A stretch of DNA of 64,000 nucleotides from Paucimonas lemoignei (GCA_900475325.1 LS483371.1:248001-312000); one strand, 5' to 3'; positions 35,901 to 46,275 are shown, counted from the stretch's first letter. Program-made: numbers and translations. Notes: generated by a model not told the origin, from the letters alone.

Positions 35901-36313
35901 CCATATGAAGTGATTTCAGGCACCGTGAAAATCCATTTTTAAAGAATGGCTCGGCCTTGAGGTGGGGTCATCTAAGAATTAAATTTTTCTAAAACAGCAG
36001 CTTGCTGAGGTTGCTCAGGATGTACCGTTGTTCGCGTCTTTAACTGTATAGCTGCGGTGCACAGCAGCACGCACACTCAAATGATGGGGGGAGTATAGAT
36101 AGCGGTGTGCGCTTATCAAATGCCCATCAATGTTTTGGGGCGCGCGAGTGTTGGCGCCTGCGCGGATGTGTATCGGCAGAGAGGTGGGGTTCTGGAGGGG
36201 GAGATGATCAGCGGTTTACTTGCTTCGAAATCTGTCAGGCAGCACGCAGCAGCCGGGGTTGAATCCCCCGGTGCGCGCATTACTGGCAAAAAGAAGAGCG
36301 TTAACCAATCAAC
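35901..36313. other. Intergenic gap of 413 bases without a recognised gene
   Basis: Contains the aer promoter region and a CCGGGG-TTGAAT-CCCCCGG hairpin near 36252-36270 that could end the pxp operon from the left-going side only weakly. A 71-codon frame at 36105-36320 has no coding signs. Nothing else is seen. Confidence 0.4.
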
Positions 36314-38044
36314 TTATTGAATGCGGCCAATCACAGAACTGGCTTCGAAGTAAGCACCTGCCGGTTTGCCGATCTGCACCTGTCCATCACAGGGCGCCAG
36401 AATTGAGGTTTCCATCTTCATCGCTTCGACCACTGCGATGGCTTGCCCGGCAGTCACTGTTTCGCCGTCCTCGACCAGCCAGGTGTGCAGGTTTCCCGCG
36501 ACAGGTGTGACAACAGCCTGTGGATCCGCCTCGGCCACAGGCGCTGTGCTTTCGCCCGCGTTGCCTGGCGCACTGACGGCCATGCCACGCAACAACGCAG
36601 CAGGCAAGCCCAGTTCGTGGCGCTTGCCGTCGATCTCGATGAAGGTGCGCAGCACATCCGGATCGGCAGTCAGCCCGCTACGTGGAGCGATGGTGACTTG
36701 TTCGGCGAAGTCGGTTTCGATCCACCGGGTGTGCACGGCGAAGCGATCAGCGCCGGTGAAGTCGTCATGGTCCATCACGGCCCGGTGGAACGGCAGCACC
36801 GAGGCGATGCCTTCGATCTTGAATTCAGCCAGGGCGCGGCGGGCGCGGGTGATCGCCTGTTCCCGCGTCGAGCCAGTGACGATCAGTTTGGCCATCATCG
36901 AATCGAAGGTGCTTGGCACGCTGGAACCGCTGACCACGCCGCTGTCCAGGCGTACACCCGGACCCGAGGGCGGCAGGAATTCGTCAATCAGCCCCGGTGT
37001 TGGCAGGAAGCCTTTGCCTGCGTCTTCAGCGTTGATACGGAATTCAAAGCTGTGACCACGCGGGGTCGGGGTTTCGCTGAACGACAGCGGGAAACCATCG
37101 GCGATGCGCAGTTGCTCGATCACCAGATCGACGCCCGTGGTTTCTTCGGTCACCGGGTGCTCGACCTGCAAGCGCGTGTTGACCTCAAGGAACGACAAGG
37201 TGCCGTCCTGGCTGAGCAGGAACTCAACCGTGCCCGCGCCGACATAACCCGCCTTGGCGCAGATGTCCTGGGCAGATTGGTGAATGCGCGCGCGCTGCTG
37301 TTCGCTGATGAACGGTGCGGGCGCTTCTTCCACCAGTTTCTGATTGCGGCGCTGCAGGGAACAGTCGCGGGTGCCGACGACGACGACCTTGCCGTGTTTG
37401 TCGGCCATGATCTGCGCTTCGATGTGACGCGGGCGATCGAGGAACTGCTCAACGAAACATTCGCCACGCCCGAAAGCGGCCTCGGCTTCGCGCACGGCGG
37501 AGGCGAACATCTCGGCCACTTCATCCATGCGCCAGGCGACTTTCATGCCGCGCCCGCCACCGCCAAACGCAGCCTTGATAGCAATCGGCAGGCCGTGCTG
37601 CTCGGCAAAGGCCAGCACCTCGGCTGCGCTCTCCACCGGGCCGGGTGTGCCGGCAACCAAGGGTGCGCCAACCAGATGAGCCAGCTTGCGGGCTTCGACC
37701 TTGTCACCGAGTACGTCGATGGTTTCCGGGTTCGGGCCGACCCAGATCAGCCCGGCGTTGATCACCGCCCGGGCGAAATCAGCCCGCTCAGACAGAAAAC
37801 CATAGCCTGGATGCACAGCGTCGGCGCCGCTGCGTTTGGCGACGGCGAGCAGCTTTTCGATGTTCAGGTAGGTCTCGGCAGGGCGTTGGCCGTCCAGAGA
37901 ATAGGCTTCATCTGCCTGGCGTACCTGCAGGGCGTCGATGTCGGCGTCGGCATAGACAGCAACCGACTGCACACCGTAGTCGCGGCAAGCGCGAGCGATG
38001 CGGACGGCGATTTCACCACGGTTGGCGATCAATAATTTTTTCAT
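36314..38044 (-). CDS. Biotin carboxylase with C-terminal biotin carrier domain
   Basis: A 576-residue fusion: biotin carboxylase (residues 1-450; [43 protein letters not shown]-grasp loop, [23 protein letters not shown]) and a C-terminal biotinyl domain with the biotin lysine K543 in VEAMKMETS. It carboxylates its own biotin using ATP and bicarbonate. The usual acetyl-CoA partner is missing here; instead the gene overlaps by 4 bases a PxpB-PxpC fusion whose fold is that of the urea-carboxylase carboxyltransferase. The pair therefore has all three domains of a urea-carboxylase-like enzyme. Last gene of the operon. Confidence 0.88.
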   Translation of the reverse strand: MKKLLIANRGEIAVRIARACRDYGVQSVAVYADADIDALQVRQADEAYSLDGQRPAETYLNIEKLLAVAKRSGADAVHPGYGFLSERADFARAVINAGLIWVGPNPETIDVLGDKVEARKLAHLVGAPLVAGTPGPVESAAEVLAFAEQHGLPIAIKAAFGGGGRGMKVAWRMDEVAEMFASAVREAEAAFGRGECFVEQFLDRPRHIEAQIMADKHGKVVVVGTRDCSLQRRNQKLVEEAPAPFISEQQRARIHQSAQDICAKAGYVGAGTVEFLLSQDGTLSFLEVNTRLQVEHPVTEETTGVDLVIEQLRIADGFPLSFSETPTPRGHSFEFRINAEDAGKGFLPTPGLIDEFLPPSGPGVRLDSGVVSGSSVPSTFDSMMAKLIVTGSTREQAITRARRALAEFKIEGIASVLPFHRAVMDHDDFTGADRFAVHTRWIETDFAEQVTIAPRSGLTADPDVLRTFIEIDGKRHELGLPAALLRGMAVSAPGNAGESTAPVAEADPQAVVTPVAGNLHTWLVEDGETVTAGQAIAVVEAMKMETSILAPCDGQVQIGKPAGAYFEASSVIGRIQ

Positions 38045-39660
38045 GAAGGGTTCTTCGCATCGGCAGTGGAAAGAGAGGCGTCGGTGCTGGGCTGGATGTC
38101 TGCAAAGGCATCCAGCGGGTTGAAGCGAATCTGCGCATTGACCGGTATCTGTCCTGCCAGATCCAGGTGATGACTCGCCACCGAGGCAATCACCGGATAA
38201 CCGCCCGTCAATGGGTGGTCGGCCAGGAACAGCACCGGTTGGCCGCTGGCTGGCACCTGGATCGCGCCAACTGAAGTGCCTTCGCTGGGCAACTCTTGAT
38301 GGTTGCTGCGCTCCAGTGGGGTATCACCGGCCAGACGAATCCCGACCCGGTTGGACTGAGACGTGACGCGCCACAGTTGGCTGCTCAGACGCTTGATGGC
38401 GTCCTCGGTAAACCAGTCAGTACGCGGCCCCATGACCACATCGAGGGTGACAATGTCGGTTGCGGTCGGCAGCTCAAACGCGGGCGCTTCGTTCAGCGAT
38501 ACGCTGGTGCCCGTGACTGGCGCGGTGTAGCCCAGCCGGTCGCCCGCGGCCAGCGCGGCAGGTCCCAGTTGCGCCAGGGTGTCTGTAGACAGGCTGCCCA
38601 GCACCGGCGTGACGTCGAAACCGCCACGGATCGCCAGGTAACTGCGCAGCCCGGCTTTGGGGGAACCCAGGCTGACGCGGTCGCCCGCTTCCAGCTCGAT
38701 GGGCTGGTAGTTGCTGGCTTGCCATTGCAGGCCGCTGGCGTTGGTGACAGTGACCGGAGTAAGCGCGCCCGTCACGGCGATCACCGCACGGCCATGGCAA
38801 ATGAAGCTCAAACCGCCAAGTACCGACTCCACACAGGCCATGTCCGAAGGGTTGCCGACGGCACGATTGGCAGCACGCAGCGCGCCGAGGTCCAGTGCGC
38901 CGGAGCGGGAAACGCCCTGGCCGGTCTGGCCGGGGCGGCCCATGTCCTGCAAGACGCTGTGCAAACCGGGGCTGGTGATTTCCAGGTTCGTGCCGTTTGG
39001 TGCCTGGTCGCGAACTGGCTCAGAAGGCGCGGGTAAGCCACTGGCGGGCAGCGGCCCGGCATCGGTGAAACGCACTTTATAACCAGGGCGCAGGAGGGCA
39101 GGCTCGGGACGATTCAAGTCCCACATCTGCAACGGCGTGACGCCAATGATCTGCCATCCACCAGGGCTGGCTTTGGGATAGACGCCGCTGAAGTCACCCG
39201 CCAACGCCACGGCGCCCGCAGGGATGCGAGTGCGCGGCGTCTGCCGACGTGGCACCTGAAAACCAGCGCCGCCGGTAAGGTACGCGAAGCCCGGCGCGAA
39301 ACCGCAGAAGGCCACGCTGTAGTCATGAGCGGTGTGACGCTGGATCACTTCGGCACGGCTGATGTTCAGCAGGGTGGCAACTTCGTCGAGGTCTTCGCCG
39401 TTGTAATGCACCGGGATTTCCACCCGACGGTGCTCGCCCTCGCGGCGCTGGCTCAGGTCCTGGCCAGCGATACGATCGACCAGCGCCTGACGCTCGATGG
39501 CGCTGGGGCGGTACTGGATCATCAGCGTGCGTGCGGCAGGAATAATTTCCTCCACACCCGCAATCGGCTCCGCCATCAGGGCGTCGAACAAGGCAAGCGT
39601 CTCGTCCAGGTCTTTCAATTCAACGAGCAGGACGTCCAGGTTGACTGGTAGAAAACGCAC
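38041..39660 (-). CDS. pxpBC: Fused PxpB-PxpC (KipI-KipA), 5-oxoprolinase/carboxyltransferase-like
   Basis: A 539-residue fusion of two proteins usually separate: PxpB/KipI (about 1-215; [37 protein letters not shown]) and PxpC/KipA (about 230-520; [26 protein letters not shown]). PxpABC opens 5-oxoproline to glutamate with ATP; the same two domains make up the carboxyltransferase of urea carboxylase (AHS1 and AHS2). Start codon GTG with AGGAG 7 bases upstream. It overlaps the biotin carboxylase gene by 4 bases and follows YcsI. Whether it acts as oxoprolinase or as biotin-dependent carboxyltransferase is open. Confidence 0.88.
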   Translation of the reverse strand: MRFLPVNLDVLLVELKDLDETLALFDALMAEPIAGVEEIIPAARTLMIQYRPSAIERQALVDRIAGQDLSQRREGEHRRVEIPVHYNGEDLDEVATLLNISRAEVIQRHTAHDYSVAFCGFAPGFAYLTGGAGFQVPRRQTPRTRIPAGAVALAGDFSGVYPKASPGGWQIIGVTPLQMWDLNRPEPALLRPGYKVRFTDAGPLPASGLPAPSEPVRDQAPNGTNLEITSPGLHSVLQDMGRPGQTGQGVSRSGALDLGALRAANRAVGNPSDMACVESVLGGLSFICHGRAVIAVTGALTPVTVTNASGLQWQASNYQPIELEAGDRVSLGSPKAGLRSYLAIRGGFDVTPVLGSLSTDTLAQLGPAALAAGDRLGYTAPVTGTSVSLNEAPAFELPTATDIVTLDVVMGPRTDWFTEDAIKRLSSQLWRVTSQSNRVGIRLAGDTPLERSNHQELPSEGTSVGAIQVPASGQPVLFLADHPLTGGYPVIASVASHHLDLAGQIPVNAQIRFNPLDAFADIQPSTDASLSTADAKNPS

Positions 39661-39669
39661 AGTGAGCTC

Positions 39670-40476
39670 CTAGACGTGGTAAGTGCTGTCAGGCACATCA
39701 GTGATGAACATATGGCCAGGCGAATGGGTAATGGCGAAAGGCACGCCCGAGGCCATGACCGCTGCCTGAGGCGTCACGCCGCACGCCCAGAACACCGGCA
39801 CTTCGCCGGGCTTGATGCTCACGGCGTCGCCGAAGTCAGGTCGGCTCAAGTCATTGATGCCCAACAGCGCGGCCTCGCCGACATGCACCGGCGCGCCATG
39901 CACCGAGGGATAACGCCCGGAAATACCGCTGGCTTCTGCCACGCGATCAGCCGGGATCGGTCGCATCGACACCACCATTTCCCCATGCAAGCGCCCAGCC
40001 GGGCGGCAGGCACGGTTGGTGCGGTACATCGGCACGTTGCAGCCATCGGCAATGTGCCGCACTTCGATGCCCGCTTCTTGCAGCGCGGTTTCGAAGGTGA
40101 AGCTGCAACCGATCAAGAAGGCGACCATGTCGTCGTGCTCGGCCCAGGCGGCAGTGGCGTCGGTCACTTCTTCGGCCAGCTTGCCGTCGCGCCAGATGCG
40201 ATACAGCGGGATGTCGGTGCGCAGGTCCGCGCCTTCGGCCAGGACTGTGGTCGGGCTGCCCGCGTCGCTGACATCCAGAACCGGGCAGGCTTTCGGATTG
40301 CGCTGCGCGTAGAGCAGGAAGTCGTAGGCCCAGTCCCGTGGCAAAGCGATCAGGTTGGCCTGGGTCATGCCCGGCGCGATCCCTGCTGTGGGTCTGACCA
40401 GACCGCCACGGTAAGCGGCGCGCGCTTCACGGGCGGTGGCAATGGCCGCCTGACGCGCTCGGTCAAAGGCATTCAT
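39670..40476 (-). CDS. YcsI/DUF1445 family, putative hydro-lyase
   Basis: A 268-residue protein of the DUF1445 family ([57 protein letters not shown]). Members are annotated as putative hydro-lyases or D-glutamate cyclase-like proteins. It overlaps pxpA by 4 bases and lies 9 bases before pxpBC, the same neighbours as in Bacillus ycsF-ycsG-ycsI-kipI-kipA. A cyclase acting on glutamate would feed the 5-oxoproline enzyme, which fits the operon. Confidence 0.82.
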   Translation of the reverse strand: MNAFDRARQAAIATAREARAAYRGGLVRPTAGIAPGMTQANLIALPRDWAYDFLLYAQRNPKACPVLDVSDAGSPTTVLAEGADLRTDIPLYRIWRDGKLAEEVTDATAAWAEHDDMVAFLIGCSFTFETALQEAGIEVRHIADGCNVPMYRTNRACRPAGRLHGEMVVSMRPIPADRVAEASGISGRYPSVHGAPVHVGEAALLGINDLSRPDFGDAVSIKPGEVPVFWACGVTPQAAVMASGVPFAITHSPGHMFITDVPDSTYHV

Positions 40477-41243
40477 GAGCGCACTCCCGCGAAGGGCTGC
40501 AGGGAGACGCCCGACTGCTCCAGCACCAGGCGCAGCTCGCGCGCCATCTCGACGGCTGATGGGCTGTCGCCGTGAACGCAGATCGAATCGGCCTCGATTT
40601 TGACCCTGCTGCCATCGATGGCTTCGAGGCTGCCGTCTCGAACCAGGCTCAACATGCGCTGGGCCACCAACTTGGGATCGTGCAATACGGCCCCCGGTTC
40701 GCGACGCGAAACCAGCGTGCCCTCTGGTGTATAGGCTCGGTCTGCGAACGCTTCGGCGATGCAGGTCAGGCCCTCGCTGCGCGCCAGTTCGATCAGGGTC
40801 GAGCCCGCCAATGCCACGAGCACCAAACTCGGGTCGATGGCCCGGATCGCTTCGATCACCGCCAGCGCCTGGCGACGGTCATGGGCGATGGTGTTGTACA
40901 AGGCACCGTGAGGCTTAACGTAGCGCACTGAAGTGCCAGCCGCTTTGGCCAGACCTTGCAGCGAGCCGATCTGGTAGATCACGTCGGCGGTCAGTTCTTC
41001 GCTGGCCACGTCCATGTTGCGTCGGCCGAAGCCGACCTTGTCCGGGTAGGAAACGTGGGCGCCTATCGTGACGTTCTTGGCGGCCGCGGCCTTGAGTGTC
41101 CGCAGGATGCCGGCCGGGTCACCCGCGTGAAAACCGCAGGCGACATTGGCGCTGGTGACGATGTCGAGCATCGCGGCATCGTCGCCCATGCTCCAGGCGC
41201 CGAAGCTTTCACCCAGGTCGCTATTAAGATCAATCGCACGCAT
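40473..41243 (-). CDS. pxpA: PxpA (LamB/YcsF), 5-oxoprolinase subunit A
   Basis: A 256-residue LamB/YcsF protein with the family start [40 protein letters not shown] and EAFADRAY. The TIM-like barrel is related to polysaccharide deacetylases and hydrolyses the activated lactam in the PxpABC complex. The ATG at 41243 has AGAGGGAC upstream; a longer frame overlaps the transporter gene and was rejected. Part of the permease-pxpA-ycsI-pxpBC-biotin carboxylase operon. Confidence 0.92.
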   Translation of the reverse strand: MRAIDLNSDLGESFGAWSMGDDAAMLDIVTSANVACGFHAGDPAGILRTLKAAAAKNVTIGAHVSYPDKVGFGRRNMDVASEELTADVIYQIGSLQGLAKAAGTSVRYVKPHGALYNTIAHDRRQALAVIEAIRAIDPSLVLVALAGSTLIELARSEGLTCIAEAFADRAYTPEGTLVSRREPGAVLHDPKLVAQRMLSLVRDGSLEAIDGSRVKIEADSICVHGDSPSAVEMARELRLVLEQSGVSLQPFAGVRS

Positions 41244-41263
41244 TTGAAAGTCCCTCTTTCTAA

Positions 41264-42496
41264 TCAGGCTGCGCCAATGAACGCAAAGATGGCGCCGGCG
41301 GATTTGTAGGCCATGAACCACGACAGCAGGCAGGTCAGGATACCCAGCACCAACAACCAGCGAGGGTAGTGATAGCCGCCCATCAGGTCAGATCGGGCCC
41401 AGCCCACGTACATGAAGATGCTCAGGCCCAGGGGCAGGATCAAACCGTTGAAACCACCGGCGAACACCAGCAACGCGGCCGGTGGTTTGCCCAGCACCAT
41501 GTAGACCGCCATGCAGACGACGATGAAGACCACGGTGGCCAGGTTGCGCATGCGCTCGGTGATCTTCTTGGAGAACACGGTGATGAAGGACATCGACGTA
41601 TAAGACGCGCCGATCACGCTGCTGATACCGGCGGCCCACAGCACCAGACCGAACATCATCATGCCGATGTCGCCAGCCGCTGCCTGGAAGGCCTGACCCG
41701 CAGGGTTTGCGCCCTTGCCGGACACATCGATAACCACGCCGCTTGCCACAACACCCAGAATAGCCAGAAACAACACGTACCGAGCAATGCCCGTGACCAG
41801 GATGCCGGTGAGCGCCGCGCGGGAGACGGCTTGCAGGTTTTCAACACCCACCGTGCCGCGATCCAGCAGACGGTGCGCGCCTGCATAGGTGATGTAACCG
41901 CCGACCGTACCGCCAACGATGGTGGTAATCGATGCAAAGTCGATGAAATCAGGCCATACCGATTGACGCAGTGCCTCGCCCAAAGGCGGGTGGGTTGCGA
42001 AGCAGGCGAACACAATCAGGCAGATTTTCAGGATGCCCAGGCCCATCATGATCCGGTCCATCGCAACACCCGCGCGATGCGACGAGAAGATCGCAATCGC
42101 CAGCAGCGCACTCAGCGCGCCACCCCATTTAGGGTCCAGACCGGTCAAGGCATTCAACCCCAGGCCTGCACCGGCAATGTTGCCCAGCATGAACACCAGG
42201 CCACCGCAGAGCACCAGCAATGTCAGCAAGTAACCGCTGCCAGGGATGGCCGCGTTGGCGAGGTCGGCTGCGCGCATTTTGGTCAGCGACACGATGCGCC
42301 AGACGTTCAGCTGCACCACGAAATCAATCAGGATCGAAGCCAGGATGCCGAACGCAAATGCAGCGCCCAATGTCGCCGTGAACGTCGCGGTCTGAGTCAG
42401 GAAGCCCGGCCCGATCGCCGACGTGGCCATCATGAAGATGGCGGCGACTAAAGACGCCCGCCGCGCCTTTGTGAACTCTTGAGTGGTCGTTGTCAC
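41264..42496 (-). CDS. NRAMP-like (YcsG) permease
   Basis: A 410-residue inner-membrane protein with about 11 hydrophobic segments of the NRAMP superfamily. The canonical first-helix metal motif DPGN is replaced by a GPGF sequence ([14 protein letters not shown]), and no MPH motif is evident in the sixth helix, so it probably does not move manganese or iron but the organic substrate of the operon. Start chosen as GTG at 42496 with AGGA 8 bases upstream; the frame extends to 42613 without support. First gene of the operon, 20 bases before pxpA. Confidence 0.8.
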   Translation of the reverse strand: MTTTTQEFTKARRASLVAAIFMMATSAIGPGFLTQTATFTATLGAAFAFGILASILIDFVVQLNVWRIVSLTKMRAADLANAAIPGSGYLLTLLVLCGGLVFMLGNIAGAGLGLNALTGLDPKWGGALSALLAIAIFSSHRAGVAMDRIMMGLGILKICLIVFACFATHPPLGEALRQSVWPDFIDFASITTIVGGTVGGYITYAGAHRLLDRGTVGVENLQAVSRAALTGILVTGIARYVLFLAILGVVASGVVIDVSGKGANPAGQAFQAAAGDIGMMMFGLVLWAAGISSVIGASYTSMSFITVFSKKITERMRNLATVVFIVVCMAVYMVLGKPPAALLVFAGGFNGLILPLGLSIFMYVGWARSDLMGGYHYPRWLLVLGILTCLLSWFMAYKSAGAIFAFIGAA

Positions 42497-42590
42497 GGCA
42501 TCATTCCTACGGTGAGAGATAACCCGATGGAGCAATGTGCATGCCAAGACCCTCAAATCAGCCCTAACCTGTAGGTGTATAACGGATTTA

Positions 42591-42603
42591 TTGTTGAACA
42601 ATC
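42591..42603. promoter_or_regulatory. Candidate GntR-FCD operator ATTGTTGAACAAT
   Basis: A perfect palindrome (ATTGTT-G-AACAAT) in the 256-base divergent gap between the permease and the GntR regulator. FCD-class regulators often bind TTGT-n-ACAA dyads. Confidence 0.5.
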
Positions 42604-42752
42604 TGATCGTCATGGTTGAGTCATAAGCACCATTTTGTTACCTCGCCACCCCCCGGCGCTACTTAATGACGCACGGCGCACGCTTGATCCTTGTGCGGTG
42701 CACTAAGCTCTGATCGAATACCCGGCGCGGTTTTCCTCATCCTGGATCCTTT

Positions 42753-43418
42753 ATGAACGACACTTCTCCCGCTCTTCCTCGCACCCTGGGAGAAAGCATC
42801 ACCCAGGAAATACGCAGGATGCTGGTCGAGGGCGAGCTGGTACCCGGCCAACGTCTGTCGGAAGCCGCGCTGGCCGAAAACCTGGATATTTCCCGTAATA
42901 CCCTGAGAGAAGCCTTCCGCGTGCTGACCCGCGAGGGCTTGCTCAAACACGAACCCAACCGCGGCGTCACCGTTGCGGTGCCCGACATGGCGTCGATCAT
43001 CGACATCTATAGAGTGCGCCGCTTCATCGAATGCACAGCGCTCGCCCAGGGCTACCCCCAGCATCCCGGCACCGTGCACATGCGCGAAGCCGTCGAATCC
43101 GGCGCCCGCGCCCGCGAAGCCCAGGACTGGGTCGCCCTCGGCACCGCCAACATGAAATTCCACAAATCCATCGTCGAACTCGCCGACAGCCCCCGGCTGG
43201 TCGTCTTCTACGGCCAAATCTCCGCCGAACTCCGCCTGGCCTTCGGCCTCCTCAACGACCCGAAATTCCTCCACGTGCCGTACCTCGACATGAACGCCTC
43301 GATTCTGCAGTGCCTGGAAGAAGGTAAAGCGGGGGAAGCGACCGCGATGCTGGAGTCGTATCTGGTGCAGTCGGAGCGGACAGTGCTGGCGGCTTATGAG
43401 CGGAGTTTGAAGAGGTAG
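42753..43418 (+). CDS. GntR-family regulator with FCD domain
   Basis: A 221-residue repressor-type protein: N-terminal winged helix (LSEAALAENLDISRNTLREAFRVLTREGLLKHEPNRGVTV) and a C-terminal all-helical FCD ligand domain. It diverges from the pxp operon, so it most likely controls it in response to the substrate or product. In Bacillus the analogous regulator next to kipI-kipA is KipR, from a different family (IclR), so the control differs here. Confidence 0.9.
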   Translation: MNDTSPALPRTLGESITQEIRRMLVEGELVPGQRLSEAALAENLDISRNTLREAFRVLTREGLLKHEPNRGVTVAVPDMASIIDIYRVRRFIECTALAQGYPQHPGTVHMREAVESGARAREAQDWVALGTANMKFHKSIVELADSPRLVVFYGQISAELRLAFGLLNDPKFLHVPYLDMNASILQCLEEGKAGEATAMLESYLVQSERTVLAAYERSLKR

Positions 43419-43490
43419 GGTCATGAGAGCTGAACGCTGTCGGCAGATCACATTGATATCGGGGTTGCCGAACAAACGGTTTTCCTTCAT

Positions 43491-43512
43491 TGTAATGACC
43501 AATGTCATTACA
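43491..43512. promoter_or_regulatory. Operator of the RelBE module
   Basis: A perfect 22-bp inverted repeat, TGTAATGAC-CAAT-GTCATTACA, centred 24 bases upstream of the antitoxin start, as expected for autorepression by a ribbon-helix-helix antitoxin. Confidence 0.75.
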
Positions 43513-43525
43513 AGAGGGCTCCAGA

Positions 43526-43765
43526 ATGGCGTCCATTAATGTCCGTATCGACGACGATCTCAAAGCTCGGGCTTACCGCGAACTGGAAAAACTCGGCGTT
43601 ACGCCTTCCGAACTGATGCGCCAGGCTTTGCAATACGTAGCTGAACGCGGACAGCTGCCCTTCAAGCAGGTCTTGCTAACGGAAGACGATGAAGCTTTGC
43701 TCGCAACGGTGCGCGAACGGCTTGCAGCTCCGCAGCGGGTAAAGGTTTCACTGGATGACTTATAG
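43526..43765 (+). CDS. RelB/DinJ-family antitoxin
   Basis: A 79-residue protein with a ribbon-helix-helix start (MASINVRIDDDLKARAYREL, then LGVTPSELMRQALQYVAERGQLPF), the RelB/DinJ family. It neutralises the downstream RelE toxin and represses the operon. GAGG lies 8 bases before 43526. It overlaps the toxin gene by 11 bases. Confidence 0.9.
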   Translation: MASINVRIDDDLKARAYRELEKLGVTPSELMRQALQYVAERGQLPFKQVLLTEDDEALLATVRERLAAPQRVKVSLDDL

Positions 43766-44042
43766 CCTTGAGTTTGATGCACGGGCGTTAAAGGAGTGGC
43801 ACAAATTGGGAAGCTCCGTACGTGAGCAGCTCAAGAAGATGCTCGCGACGGTTCTAACCAATCCACGCATCGAAGCTAACCGACTGCACACTCTGCCTGA
43901 CTGCTACAAAATCAAATTACGAAGCAGTGGCTATCGACTGGTTTATCAGGTGATTGATAAAGAAGTTGTGGTTTTTGTAGTAGCTGTCGATAAGCGTGAG
44001 CGCGAGCAGGTTTACCGAAAAGCTGCTGAGCGGTTGGACTGA
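43755..44042 (+). CDS. RelE-family toxin
   Basis: A 95-residue mRNA interferase-type toxin with the RelE pattern: YSLEFDARALKEWHKLGSSVREQLKKML, LPDCYKIKLRSSGYRLVYQV and VVAVDKREREQVYRKAAERL (basic and tyrosine residues for catalysis near the C terminus). RelE cleaves mRNA in the ribosomal A site. The ATG lies inside the antitoxin gene. Confidence 0.92.
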   Translation: MTYSLEFDARALKEWHKLGSSVREQLKKMLATVLTNPRIEANRLHTLPDCYKIKLRSSGYRLVYQVIDKEVVVFVVAVDKREREQVYRKAAERLD

Positions 44043-44128
44043 GCGAATTTCTGCTTAGGCCGAACGGCGTTCTGTGAGCTCTTTTTAAGTTATTGAAGAT
44101 TCAGTCGCAGTGATTTTCCCGCCACACG

Positions 44129-45598
44129 TCAACGCTTGGCTTCAATCACCCAGCGCTTACCATCATCCGGACTTGCCAAGACCAACCGAATCTTCCCCGA
44201 GCTTTCTTCAACGTCCACAGGTTGTAGCCGCTTCCAGGCGTTATCAGACAGGACGGTGTCGAGCGTCACCCGCGTCCGCCAGCTTTGTTTGAATCCGACT
44301 AATTGGCGTTTCTCTACAACAATGCCTTGGTGTTTATCGTTCGTGTACGACCTATACAAGAACGCACTGTCCCCATGGCAGAGCGCATTTTCGTCGCGCC
44401 TGGATATATAGTATTTTTTCGAGCCAACCCGGAAGGCATCATCTCCCCGACCTTGTTTATCTGGCAGGGCCCACCCAATAGTCGCGGGACACCTGAGGTT
44501 CTTTGTCGCGCCGGCCGGCGTGCCATCGTCGACAACCTCGATCACTTCGCCTGCAAGTTCAACTTCCTTCACTGAGTCTTGAGAGCCGGATGGCACTGAC
44601 ATCTGACCGGACAGGCCAAGCCCCGCCATGACTATTTCACGTGGCTGCTGGCGTGGCAGGCTGTATTCCGAATATTCAGGGCACGTAGTACCGTCTGCGT
44701 CCTTGCGCCAGATCTGATCGAACACCTGACGCCCGTCAGCATCATGAAGTTTTACCTGACGGCCGTGTGCATCCCTCGATACATACAGAAATGCCCCAGG
44801 CTGGCTCTTGGCTGGCCAGGAAACCATGATTTTTTCATTTCCGAATCGCTCAAGGCGATATTCAGTTCCAGCCAATTGAATGGCCGGTATCCCCCAATCC
44901 AGCAGGCTACGGACCGAACTCAACGGCCCCTGAAAAGCACTGATGGTCGCGTCAACCAGTTCAACCGGGCCACCAAGCCTGCGTATGGGCGCAGTTATTA
45001 CAACTACCTCCGCTTGGCACACAGGCCCGCGTTTGAATGCGTAACTTTGAAGTTTCTTGCGTTCGACCGTATTCGCCAGGCTGCGGTCGTTTAACGCTAA
45101 CCCAGCGGATACGAGCAACACTGCTGCGGCCAGCAACAAGCCCAAGTTACGCAGCGTTGGCGAGGACGCTTCGTCAGACTCGTCGCCGGAGGACGTAGCG
45201 CCGCTGGCGGCCAGCACCAGCGCAAGCGCCAGAAACCACAACACCGCTCCCCAGCCAAAGCCATAGAAAACGAATTGCTTATGCTCATTGAGCGAAACTT
45301 GGTTGATGTTCCAAGTGTCGAGAGACAGCAGCAGGGCCAGAACGCTGCAGATGTGGCTTGGGACCCCGATGAACACCCAGAAGAGGGCGATGAGAAAAAA
45401 GGCATTGGCGAGCCAGGCCACATTGTCCTGCGGTAAAGACAGCCAGCCAAATAGCAGTACGTAAAGTCCGCCTACCTCATGACCAGTATCACCCAGCGCC
45501 ACCAGCCCCAATGAAACCAGCCAGCATACTAAAGCTAGTCCGGCGATCTTTCGGGGGTTGATGAAAACCTGTCGTAACTCGAACCAGAACACCGACAT
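44129..45598 (-). CDS. Uncharacterised membrane protein with large C-terminal soluble domain
   Basis: A 489-residue protein. About five hydrophobic segments in the first 170 residues (near 18-36, 44-56, 62-95, 116-132, 151-168) are followed by roughly 320 residues of soluble, largely beta-type sequence with several cysteines (CQAEVV, TTCPEY, LRCPATIG, NALCHGDS). The topology suggests an inner-membrane anchor with a periplasmic or cytoplasmic domain. No family is recognised. GAGG 7 bases before the ATG. It is upstream of no co-directional gene except by a gap of 86 bases to the RelE toxin (convergent). Confidence 0.75.
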   Translation of the reverse strand: MSVFWFELRQVFINPRKIAGLALVCWLVSLGLVALGDTGHEVGGLYVLLFGWLSLPQDNVAWLANAFFLIALFWVFIGVPSHICSVLALLLSLDTWNINQVSLNEHKQFVFYGFGWGAVLWFLALALVLAASGATSSGDESDEASSPTLRNLGLLLAAAVLLVSAGLALNDRSLANTVERKKLQSYAFKRGPVCQAEVVVITAPIRRLGGPVELVDATISAFQGPLSSVRSLLDWGIPAIQLAGTEYRLERFGNEKIMVSWPAKSQPGAFLYVSRDAHGRQVKLHDADGRQVFDQIWRKDADGTTCPEYSEYSLPRQQPREIVMAGLGLSGQMSVPSGSQDSVKEVELAGEVIEVVDDGTPAGATKNLRCPATIGWALPDKQGRGDDAFRVGSKKYYISRRDENALCHGDSAFLYRSYTNDKHQGIVVEKRQLVGFKQSWRTRVTLDTVLSDNAWKRLQPVDVEESSGKIRLVLASPDDGKRWVIEAKR

Positions 45599-45745
45599 CC
45601 CTGTACCTCAGATTTCACATCATAGTGAGCGCGCGCGAGGCTATCACGGTGGCGGGCTGTTTACGCGCCAACACAAGATCAACGCCTCTTTGCTGAAAGG
45701 GCGCCGATCTCAACGAGCGGGAATTGGGCGGCTTTAAACGAGAGG

Positions 45746-46159
45746 TTAGTGCGCGTCGATCGTCTGCTTGATGATCTCATCCATTTTGCTGGTGATATTA
45801 AAGCTGCGTACATCCCAGCGCTGATCCGCTTTGTACAGCGTCAAATTGAGCAGAAGAGGGCGCTGCGTCATGCCAACGATGTACGTCAAACGCACCAGAC
45901 GCGTGCCGATGGCCTCAGTGCGGTACAGCTCGCTGTAGCTGTATTTACCCCAACTCTTTGCCGCCGAAATGAAACTGCCCTTGAACTGCTCGGTATCAGA
46001 GTCATTGAAACTGCGAGCCAGCGTATCGAAAGCACCCTCGAAGTCATTAGCTTCGATCCTCGAAATGAAACCCGCCGGAATGCCATCGTAGGTCTCAGCA
46101 CGCGCAGTGAAAGCACACATGAGCAGCATCAGAGCAAGCGCGAGCTTTACGGTTTTCAT
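45746..46159 (-). CDS. Small secreted protein, DUF4019-like
   Basis: A 137-residue protein with a cleavable signal peptide (MKTVKLALALMLLMCAFTARA) and a compact alpha-beta domain (GIPAGFISRIEANDFEGAFD, WGKYSYSELYRTEAIGTRLVRLTYIVGMTQRPLLLNLTLYK). The pattern resembles DUF4019 or NTF2-like periplasmic proteins. AAGGATGG precedes the ATG. It lies 147 bases upstream of the membrane protein gene on the same strand, but transcription together is uncertain. Confidence 0.7.
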   Translation of the reverse strand: MKTVKLALALMLLMCAFTARAETYDGIPAGFISRIEANDFEGAFDTLARSFNDSDTEQFKGSFISAAKSWGKYSYSELYRTEAIGTRLVRLTYIVGMTQRPLLLNLTLYKADQRWDVRSFNITSKMDEIIKQTIDAH

Positions 46160-46275
46160 CAGTTTCCATCCTTGTGGACACAGGCTTTAGGGCAAAGCGG
46201 CTTATCCGCTTGCGTTAGCAAATCGGCAGATGGGGTGAGTTCTTTAGCGAGGGTGGCGGGGGGCCGGGCAACAAA

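Noticed and set aside
36105..36320. A 71-codon plus-strand frame right of aer
   Set aside because: No Shine-Dalgarno, no family, and it overlaps the biotin carboxylase gene end on the other strand.
36443..38035. A 530-codon plus-strand frame opposite the biotin carboxylase
   Set aside because: It shadows the biotin carboxylase codon for codon with no domain of its own.
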